In this document: positions 1 to 4,990 of the stretch, piece after piece | Layout of the letters: each line of letters begins with the position of its first letter | Position numbering within the stretch: position 1 is the stretch's first letter | Assembly (NCBI GenBank): GCA_015485845.1 | Contig: WFSU01000077.1 | Coordinates: 1-11,644 of the forward strand | Reading direction: 5' to 3' | From: Nitratifractor sp. | GTDB lineage: Bacteria; Campylobacterota; Campylobacteria; Campylobacterales; Sulfurovaceae | DNA: 11,644 nt | Notes under the pieces: model-generated | The model's database searches: none | What the model was told of the DNA's origin: nothing | Seen by the model: the letters and a program-made list of their open reading frames with translations, nothing else | Made by a program: the position numbers and the translations under genes

Positions 1-55
1 AAAAAGTGCAAAATCAAATCTCAAATAGACGGTTGATTGTTTTACTTATATTCGG

Positions 56-84
56 TTGTCAAAGATCACTTATCTTGCGATAAT
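56..84 (+). promoter_or_regulatory. possible sigma-70 promoter (distal)
   Basis: TTGTCA at 56-61 and GATAAT at 79-84 are separated by exactly 17 bases, each one or two mismatches from the sigma-70 consensus. No gene starts right behind it, so if used it would give a leader of more than 200 bases before the gene at 323. AT-rich DNA produces such pairs by chance, hence the low confidence. Confidence 0.3.
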
Positions 85-209
85 CCAAACAAATTTTCAA
101 GGCCTTAACTCAAGGTCTCTTTGTTTGTGGACGCGTATTATAGCGGGTAATCTCTTCAATGTCAAGGGTTTTTCGAGAAAAAATGAAAAAAATTCAAAAG
201 TGTGTTTTT

Positions 210-238
210 TTGTTTACGGAAAATTCCTTGTATATAAT
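210..238 (+). promoter_or_regulatory. promoter of the BI-1/YccA family gene
   Basis: A perfect TATAAT lies at 233-238, with TTGTTT at 210-215 and a 17-base spacer filled with T/A tracts. Campylobacterota promoters typically have a strong -10 box, a weak -35 box and AT-rich upstream sequence, and this fits. Transcription would start near 245, giving a leader of about 78 bases before the ATG at 323. Confidence 0.55.
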
Positions 239-322
239 GTATAGGTGGGTTTTTGCGTTTTTCCTGTTAATCTTTCTTCACTATACTTCTTCACCAAAAA
301 ATTACTTACACAAGGAAACACA

Positions 323-1018
323 ATGGCTTTGTACGATAGAGATTATGTACGGACTGCTGATAGCACCTTTGCGGGTGTAGAGGCAAGCTCCTCTGTTGCT
401 TTCATGAAAAAAACATACCAATTGCTCGCTGCGAGCATGGTTGCCGCCGCCGCAGGTGCTTTTGCCACGCTGCCCTATGCTGAGGCGGTCATGCAATACC
501 GATGGCTTATTTTTGGGTTTGAACTCTTTATGCTCTTTATCGGGCTTGGGATGACCCGAAATAAACCCGGTCTCAATCTCGCAGCTCTTTTTGCATTTAC
601 CTTCACTACCGGTGTTTCGCTTGTCCCTCTGTTGGCGCGTCTAATTGGTATGGGAAGCGGGGGTACAATCGGGACGGCCTTTTTGATGACCGCTGTCCTC
701 TTTGGTGCCCTTAGCCTGTTTGCCATCAACACCAAAACAGATTTTTCAAGCTGGGGAAAACCTCTATTTATTACACTGATTGTTGTGGTCATTGCTTCAC
801 TCATCAATGCCTTCGTGTTGCAAAGCCCACTCATGCAAATTGTCATGAGTGCCGGCGTCTTGCTTCTGTTTGGCCTCTTTACGATTTATGACACACAAAA
901 CATTGCCAATGGTGCCTACGATTCTCCGGTAGATGCTGCAGTCTCTTTGTATCTTGACTTCCTCAATATGTTCACCTCGTTGCTAAGCCTTCTCGGCATT
1001 TTTGGCAGTGATGACTGA
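323..1018 (+). CDS. Bax inhibitor-1/YccA (TMBIM) family inner-membrane protein
   Basis: The protein has 231 residues and is almost entirely hydrophobic, with about seven membrane spans after a short polar N-terminus, the normal size for bacterial BI-1/YccA proteins. The two acidic residues of the family's di-aspartyl pH-sensor/channel site (Asp171 and Asp195 in Bacillus YetJ) appear present as Asp190 in TIYDTQNI and Asp212 in LYLDFLNMF. Homologues are pH-sensitive cation (calcium) leak channels or, for YccA, modulators of the FtsH protease; which applies here cannot be told. The ATG at 323 is preceded by AAGGAA at 312-317. An in-frame GTG at 245 would add 26 residues but has no ribosome site and coincides with the expected transcription start, so I reject it. 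The position just ahead of secG matches C. jejuni gene order. Confidence 0.85.
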   Translation: MALYDRDYVRTADSTFAGVEASSSVAFMKKTYQLLAASMVAAAAGAFATLPYAEAVMQYRWLIFGFELFMLFIGLGMTRNKPGLNLAALFAFTFTTGVSLVPLLARLIGMGSGGTIGTAFLMTAVLFGALSLFAINTKTDFSSWGKPLFITLIVVVIASLINAFVLQSPLMQIVMSAGVLLLFGLFTIYDTQNIANGAYDSPVDAAVSLYLDFLNMFTSLLSLLGIFGSDD

Positions 1019-1070
1019 TCCTCTCTACGCCTATCTTTCGGTGTTTAACCCCTTTTCATAATTCTTTGGG

Positions 1071-1076
1071 TATAAT
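1071..1076 (+). promoter_or_regulatory. -10 box upstream of secG
   Basis: A perfect TATAAT at 1071-1076, preceded by TTTGGG, lies between the BI-1 family gene and secG. No good -35 box is visible 16-18 bases upstream, as is usual in Campylobacterota. It would start a transcript near 1083 carrying the hairpin at 1097-1114 and then secG, possibly also frr-pyrE. Confidence 0.5.
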
Positions 1077-1096
1077 CGCCGAACTGTAAAAACTCT

Positions 1097-1114
1097 GTGG
1101 GCAAAAGAGCCCAC
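1097..1114 (+). promoter_or_regulatory. leader hairpin before secG
   Basis: GTGGGC (1097-1102) and GCCCAC (1109-1114) form a perfect six-pair, mostly GC stem with an AAAAGA loop. It sits 7 bases upstream of the secG ribosome site GAGGA (1122-1126) and would be near the 5' end of the transcript. The bases after it (CTTATT) are not a run of T, so it is not a standard terminator; a leader structure affecting stability or translation is possible. Confidence 0.4.
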
Positions 1115-1131
1115 CTTATTCGAGGACATTG

Positions 1132-1491
1132 ATGACTTCTACACTTATGATTATCCAAATTGTTTTGGCGATTGCGATCACGATCGCTATCCTGCTTCAA
1201 AAAAGTTCCAGCATCGGTCTGGGCGCCTACAGTGGCAGTAACGAATCCCTGTTTGGAGCCAAAGGTCCTATGGGTTTCCTTGCCAAGATTACATTCGGGC
1301 TGGGCTTGTTGTTTATTCTCAATACGCTGGCACTGGGCTACCTCTACAACCAGGCAAACACCCACTCCGTCACGGACACCATCAAGGCCAAAGCAGCTGC
1401 TGCACAGCCGGTCAAACCCTTCGTCCCTGCTAGCCCTGAAAAAACAACTCCCAAAGCACCCACCGCACCTGCCGCACCCGTTTCCAAATAG
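1132..1491 (+). CDS. secG: SecG, preprotein translocase subunit
   Basis: SecG is the small accessory subunit of the SecYEG channel in the inner membrane and aids SecA-driven export. The 119-residue product has the family layout: a first membrane span (about 4-22), a conserved polar/glycine loop with LLQKSSSIGLGAYSGS and SLFGAKGP, and a second span (about 49-70). These are followed by an Ala/Pro/Lys-rich tail of about 45 residues that looks disordered; such tails vary between species. I choose the ATG at 1132, with GAGGA at 1122-1126 five bases upstream. A TTG directly before it (1129) would add one residue but is less likely. Its place ahead of frr and pyrE matches C. jejuni gene order. Confidence 0.92.
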   Translation: MTSTLMIIQIVLAIAITIAILLQKSSSIGLGAYSGSNESLFGAKGPMGFLAKITFGLGLLFILNTLALGYLYNQANTHSVTDTIKAKAAAAQPVKPFVPASPEKTTPKAPTAPAAPVSK

Positions 1492-1520
1492 CAACCCTCC
1501 TCCAACTGTCTTTGCATACG

Positions 1521-1543
1521 GGCTTTGCGCCCCATGTAAAGCC
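1521..1543 (+). other. imperfect hairpin between secG and frr
   Basis: GGCTTT (1521-1526) can pair with AAAGCC (1538-1543) around an 11-base loop; alternatively GGGC (1520-1523) pairs with GCCC (1529-1532). The following bases are AAAACAG, not a T run, so termination in the + direction is doubtful. It may be a processing or partial attenuation structure between secG and frr. Confidence 0.25.
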
Positions 1544-1552
1544 AAAACAGTG

Positions 1553-1558
1553 TAAAAT
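1553..1558 (+). promoter_or_regulatory. possible -10 box upstream of frr
   Basis: TAAAAT at 1553-1558 lies 33 bases before the frr start codon, with no convincing -35 box. It could drive frr-pyrE separately from secG, but a single six-base match is weak evidence. Confidence 0.3.
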
Positions 1559-1590
1559 AGCCTTCGAAATACCATGAGAAGGAACCCTGC

Positions 1591-2148
1591 ATGCTAAATG
1601 AAATATACGACTATGCCAAAGAGCATATGGACAAGAGTATCGACGCGATGAAGCGTGATTTTGCGACCCTGCGCACCGGGAAAGTGACGACAACGATCGT
1701 GGACAATATCAAGGTCGACTACTACGGAACCCCTACCCCACTCAACCAGGTCGGAAACGTCATCGCCACCGATGCCACCACCATCTCGATTACCCCATGG
1801 GAGAAGAGTCTTCTTGGAGACATCGAACATGCTATCCAGCAAGCCAATATCGGGGTCAATCCCAACAATGACGGAGATTTCATCAAACTCTTCTTCCCTC
1901 CAATGACCGTCGAGCAGCGTCAGGAGATCGTCAAACAAGCCAAAGCGATGGCTGAAAAAGCCAAAGTCGCCGTCCGCAATGTCCGTAAAGATGCCAACGA
2001 CAAAGTCAAGAAGCTTGAAAAGGACAAAGAGGTCAGTGAGGACGATGGAAAGCGGGCTCATGATCAGGTGCAGAAGATCACCGATGAACATATCGCCAAG
2101 ATCGACGAAGTCCTCGCGGCCAAAGAAGCCGACATTCTCAAAGTGTAA
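1591..2148 (+). CDS. frr: ribosome recycling factor (RRF)
   Basis: RRF acts with EF-G to split post-termination ribosomes into subunits in the cytoplasm. The product has 185 residues, the standard length. It shows the expected two domains: a three-helix bundle from the N-terminal helix (about 1-30) and the charged C-terminal half (about 105-185), interrupted by a small beta domain (about 31-104). Family signatures are LRTGK near 27-31, VDYYGTPTPLNQ, and the basic/acidic helix RNVRKDANDKVKKLEKD. The ATG at 1591 has AGAAGGAA at 1577-1584. The stop codon is only 2 bases before pyrE, indicating co-transcription and probably coupled translation. Confidence 0.96.
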   Translation: MLNEIYDYAKEHMDKSIDAMKRDFATLRTGKVTTTIVDNIKVDYYGTPTPLNQVGNVIATDATTISITPWEKSLLGDIEHAIQQANIGVNPNNDGDFIKLFFPPMTVEQRQEIVKQAKAMAEKAKVAVRNVRKDANDKVKKLEKDKEVSEDDGKRAHDQVQKITDEHIAKIDEVLAAKEADILKV

Positions 2149-2150
2149 CC

Positions 2151-2759
2151 ATGGACGTTGAAGCGATATACAAAGACGCCGGTGCCTTGCTTGAGGGGCA
2201 TTTTCTCCTCTCAAGCGGCAACCACTCCAATCGATATCTCCAGAGTGCCAAGGTTCTCGAAGATCCCAAACGAGCCGAAATGTTGGCACAGAAACTGGCA
2301 GAAATGATCCGCTCCAGCGGCCTCCCGGTCGATGCTGTATGTGCTCCGGCTCTTGGAGGCGTACTGGCTGGATATGAGTTGGCACGCGCACTGGACGTAC
2401 GGTCGATTTTTGTCGAGCGCAAGGGGGGCGAGATGGAGCTACGACGAGGATTTGAAGTCCACTCGGGTGAACGGATCATTGTTTGCGAAGACATCATCAC
2501 TACCGGCGGGTCAGCCATGGAAGCAGCGGACGCTCTGGCGGAACTCGGGGCAGACGTGATCGCCTTTGCTGCACTGGCCAACCGAGGTTTCTGCCGCCGA
2601 CAGGGGACGACAGCCGAAACAAAACCCGAGTGTAAACTGCCACGGGAAGTCCCATTCTTTGCACTGGCTGATTTTGAATTTTCCATGTACCCCCCGGAGG
2701 CATGCCCCATGTGTGTCGAGGGTTCCGAGGCGGTCAAACCGGGAAGTCGCGGGAACTAA
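2151..2759 (+). CDS. pyrE: orotate phosphoribosyltransferase
   Basis: PyrE joins orotate to PRPP to give orotidine monophosphate, the fifth step of de novo pyrimidine synthesis, in the cytoplasm. The 202-residue protein carries the PRPP-binding signature CEDIITTGGSAME (about 112-124), with the Asp-free but acidic pair Glu113-Asp114. It also has the catalytic-loop basic segment ERKGGEMELRRGF (about 89-101) and the N-terminal substrate region GHFLLSSGNHSNRY (about 16-29). The C-terminus has a CPMC pair (Cys195, Cys198) seen in the longer, roughly 200-residue PyrE types. There is no clear ribosome site before ATG 2151, so initiation probably relies on ribosomes finishing frr two bases upstream. 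Confidence 0.95.
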   Translation: MDVEAIYKDAGALLEGHFLLSSGNHSNRYLQSAKVLEDPKRAEMLAQKLAEMIRSSGLPVDAVCAPALGGVLAGYELARALDVRSIFVERKGGEMELRRGFEVHSGERIIVCEDIITTGGSAMEAADALAELGADVIAFAALANRGFCRRQGTTAETKPECKLPREVPFFALADFEFSMYPPEACPMCVEGSEAVKPGSRGN

Positions 2760-2772
2760 TCTCCCTTTTTTT
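2751..2772 (+). terminator. weak intrinsic terminator after pyrE
   Basis: GGGA (2751-2754) pairs with TCCC (2762-2765) across a 7-base loop, followed directly by seven T (2766-2772). The stem is only four pairs and overlaps the pyrE stop codon, so strength is doubtful. The position is sensible, as pyrE and modC converge here. Confidence 0.4.
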
Positions 2773-3541
2773 ATGAGCGATTCGCTTCGATCTCCACAAC
2801 CCCTTCTGGGGTTTGAAGCTTGAGATGCATTCTCCCACCCTCCTCTCGAAACGCTATCAGCTCTCCTGAAATCTTCCGATCACTCCAAAAATCTGCTTTG
2901 CCGTCTGAGACAATTTTACCCTGTTCCATTCGAACAACTCGATCGGCCATTTGCGCCACCTCCTGCACATCGTGGCTGACCAGGATCGTCGTCATCCCAA
3001 ATTCCCGATGCACTTCTACAATCTTTTCGCGCAAAAATGCCCGCATCTTCGGATCCAGTGCCGAGAGGGGCTCATCCATCAACAGAAGTTTCGGGCGGTG
3101 CATCATCGCCCGCGCCAGAGCAACCCGCTGCTTCTGCCCGCCACTCAAGGTCGCCGGGTATCGATCCCGGAAGGCTCCCAGACGGATCATCGCCAGTAAG
3201 CGTTCCATCAACTCTCGATCATTTCGAACATAGAGAAGGTTGCCCTCGACGGTCATGTTCTCAAAAAGGGCGTACTCCTGAAACACAAATCCCACCTGCC
3301 GTCGTTGTGGAGGAAGTGCCCGGTTCCCTTCAAGCCAGGGCTCCTCTCCAAATCGAATTACTCCGGTCGCTTCTTCGAGACCGGAAAGAATGCGCAGGAG
3401 GGTTGTCTTACCGCTGCCACTCGAACCCGTAATTGCCAACAGCGTTCCTTTGCGCACTTCCAGAGAAACTTCCAGTGTCATTGCACCGGAAACCCCCTGC
3501 ATTGAACGGGTAACCGCCAATTTCAATCCACTCACAGCCAT
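2771..3541 (-). CDS. modC: molybdate ABC transporter ATP-binding protein, short form
   Basis: This is the ATPase that powers molybdate (or tungstate) import with ModA and ModB. All nucleotide-binding motifs are intact: Walker A GSSGSGKT (39-46), Q-loop Gln88 in FVFQEYALF, signature LSGGQ (132-136), Walker B LLLMDEP (152-158) with Glu157, D-loop ALD, and switch His190. At 256 residues it is about 100 shorter than typical ModC and lacks a full C-terminal TOBE/MOP molybdate-binding domain; only about 50 residues follow the ATPase core. The start overlaps the end of modB by 10 bases, with GGAGG only two bases before the ATG. The assignment to molybdate rests on the neighbouring modA and modB. Confidence 0.85.
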   Translation of the reverse strand: MAVSGLKLAVTRSMQGVSGAMTLEVSLEVRKGTLLAITGSSGSGKTTLLRILSGLEEATGVIRFGEEPWLEGNRALPPQRRQVGFVFQEYALFENMTVEGNLLYVRNDRELMERLLAMIRLGAFRDRYPATLSGGQKQRVALARAMMHRPKLLLMDEPLSALDPKMRAFLREKIVEVHREFGMTTILVSHDVQEVAQMADRVVRMEQGKIVSDGKADFWSDRKISGELIAFREEGGRMHLKLQTPEGVVEIEANRS

Positions 3542-4218
3542 CGCCTCCGGCTTGAATGACGACTGAAAAGGTATACCGCCAGCAACACGGCGAAACTGAT
3601 TACTACCATGAGGGCACTGTAGATATGTGCCGAGGCATAATCCATCACCTCAACCTGCTCGTAGATCGCCACAGAGGCGACCTTAGTTACACCCGGGATC
3701 GATCCACCGACCATCAGCACCACCCCGAACTCCCCGACGGTGTGGGCGAAAGTGATAATGAGCGCCGTCAAGAGGGCGGGCTTGATATTGGGCAGGGCTA
3801 CCCGCCAAAGCGTCGTCCATCGGGACTTCCCAGCCAAATAACTCGCCTCAAGCATGTGCCGGTCAAGACTCTCAAATCCGCTCTGAAGCGGCTGCACCAT
3901 GAACGGAAGAGAATAGAGGCAACTGGCCACCACAAGGCCTATGAAGCTGAAGACAAGCTTGACTCCGAATGTCTCCTGAAAAAAGTGCCCGACAGGGGAA
4001 TTTTGTGACAGGCTCCAGAGGAGGTAAAATCCCAGTACGGAGGGAGGCAGGACAATCGGCAGTGCCGTGAGCGTTTCGATGATGGGCTTAACACGACTGC
4101 GGGTCTGCGAGAGCCACCACGCCAGCGGCAGGCCAAGGAGAAAAAGGATCAGCACCGTAATCGATGCCAGCTTGAATGAGAGCCAGAAGGGGGTCAGGTC
4201 GATCGAGTCAAAATTCAT
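3532..4218 (-). CDS. modB: molybdate ABC transporter permease
   Basis: This is the inner-membrane channel subunit of the molybdate importer. The 228-residue product has about five membrane spans and the ABC-permease coupling motif EASYLAGKSRW beginning at Glu124, followed by ALPNIKP, which docks on ModC. TALPIVLPPSVLGFYLL and the segment AHTVGEFGVVLMVGGSIPG are hallmark ModB stretches. The start ATG shares an ATGA overlap of 4 bases with the modA stop, so translation is probably coupled. Length is normal for ModB. Confidence 0.92.
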   Translation of the reverse strand: MNFDSIDLTPFWLSFKLASITVLILFLLGLPLAWWLSQTRSRVKPIIETLTALPIVLPPSVLGFYLLWSLSQNSPVGHFFQETFGVKLVFSFIGLVVASCLYSLPFMVQPLQSGFESLDRHMLEASYLAGKSRWTTLWRVALPNIKPALLTALIITFAHTVGEFGVVLMVGGSIPGVTKVASVAIYEQVEVMDYASAHIYSALMVVISFAVLLAVYLFSRHSSRRRWL

Positions 4219-4958
4219 GGAACACGGTATCCAAATCGGATGAAGATGTCTCGTGCCTTCTGCCTGAGGAGAAAGTCATAAAAGGCTTTGGCTTCCGGTT
4301 TGTTGGTGCTTGATTTGAGGAGAATCATCCCCTGATCAATCGGGCCATAGAGAGCCGGATCGACATCTGCCCAATGTGTGCCCTGCTTGTAGTGTTGCAT
4401 CTGCGGAGCAAAAAGAGCTGACTTGGCCACTAGCCCGATGTCGGCAGCGTGGGTCGCATACGCGACCGTCTGCGCGATCGATTCACCAAAGACCAGTTTG
4501 GGGCGTAGCCGGGTCAATAAGCCGGCTTTCTCAAGTGCCTCGAAGGCGGCTTTGCCATAGGGAGCCGTTTTGGGATTGGCCACGGCGATGGTGTGGATGG
4601 CCGGAGAGAGAAGCAGTTTGATTCCTTTGGAAAAATCGCGGGGAGTGTTGCTAAGATATGCCAACGCCCCCTGTGCATACACCACCGGCTTCTCCGTTGC
4701 CAGCCCGGCATCAAACAGGGCTTGCGGATACGCCATGTTTGCCGAGAGGAACAAATCGTACGGAGCCCCGCTTCGGATCTGGGTCGCCAGTTTGCCACTG
4801 CCACCGACCGTGATCTGAATGTTCGTATCGGGGTGGTGTTTGGCAAAAACAGCTTTGAGAGAGGGCATGGCGTAGCTGACATTGGCCGCCAGTGCGATCC
4901 GAACGGTACCCCCCTGAAGAACCCCCATCATCACCAATACAATCACTGCCAAACGCAT
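4215..4958 (-). CDS. modA: molybdate-binding periplasmic protein
   Basis: ModA captures molybdate or tungstate in the periplasm and hands it to ModBC. The 247-residue precursor begins with a hydrophobic signal peptide (about 1-17, ending near LQGG). A solute-binding fold follows, with the family pattern ALAANVSYAMPSL, the oxyanion-loop segment GGSGKLATQI, APYDLFLSA, and the very typical ANPKTAPYGKAA and ADIGLVAKSAL stretches. Specificity for molybdate over tungstate cannot be read from these motifs. ATG 4958 has AGGAG five bases upstream (4964-4968). No ModE-type regulator gene or ModE-box palindrome is seen nearby. ModA, ModB and ModC form one overlapping operon. Confidence 0.92.
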   Translation of the reverse strand: MRLAVIVLVMMGVLQGGTVRIALAANVSYAMPSLKAVFAKHHPDTNIQITVGGSGKLATQIRSGAPYDLFLSANMAYPQALFDAGLATEKPVVYAQGALAYLSNTPRDFSKGIKLLLSPAIHTIAVANPKTAPYGKAAFEALEKAGLLTRLRPKLVFGESIAQTVAYATHAADIGLVAKSALFAPQMQHYKQGTHWADVDPALYGPIDQGMILLKSSTNKPEAKAFYDFLLRQKARDIFIRFGYRVP

Positions 4959-4984
4959 GCTCGCTCCTGAGAATGGATTGCCGT

Positions 4985-4990
4985 ATTATA
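4985..4990 (-). promoter_or_regulatory. -10 box of modABC, overlapping the mutS stop codon
   Basis: On the - strand TATAAT (plus 4985-4990) precedes modA by 26 bases and lies across the TAA stop of the mutS7 gene (4986-4988). No good -35 box is visible. It implies modABC can be transcribed independently, from a start near 4978, even though it directly follows mutS. Confidence 0.5.

Larger units (their letters stand above)
1..322. other. AT-rich intergenic region without a supported gene
   Basis: No open frame here has a credible start, ribosome binding site or recognisable product, and I see no tRNA or rRNA fold. The stretch is clearly more AT-rich than the genes that follow. It contains two promoter-like signals listed separately (56-84 and 210-238), an AAGGCCTT palindrome at 99-106, three copies of TCAAGG (97-102, 110-115, 162-167) and a TATTAT box at 136-141. 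The region most likely carries the control elements of the downstream membrane-protein gene. Confidence 0.6.

Noticed and set aside
136..141. TATTAT box as a third promoter in the leader
   Set aside because: No -35 partner and no downstream gene of its own; AT-rich DNA gives such hexamers often.
56..244. Short + strand frame in the AT-rich leader, starting TTG
   Set aside because: No ribosome site, no recognisable protein, and it overlaps both promoter-like signals.
245..322. GTG-started N-terminal extension of the BI-1 family protein
   Set aside because: The extension lacks a ribosome site and begins at the expected transcription start; ATG 323 has AAGGAA at proper spacing.
1594..2391. - strand open frame of 265 codons opposite frr and pyrE
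   Set aside because: Both + strand genes are certain by motif and length; the antisense frame has no domain and spans two genes.
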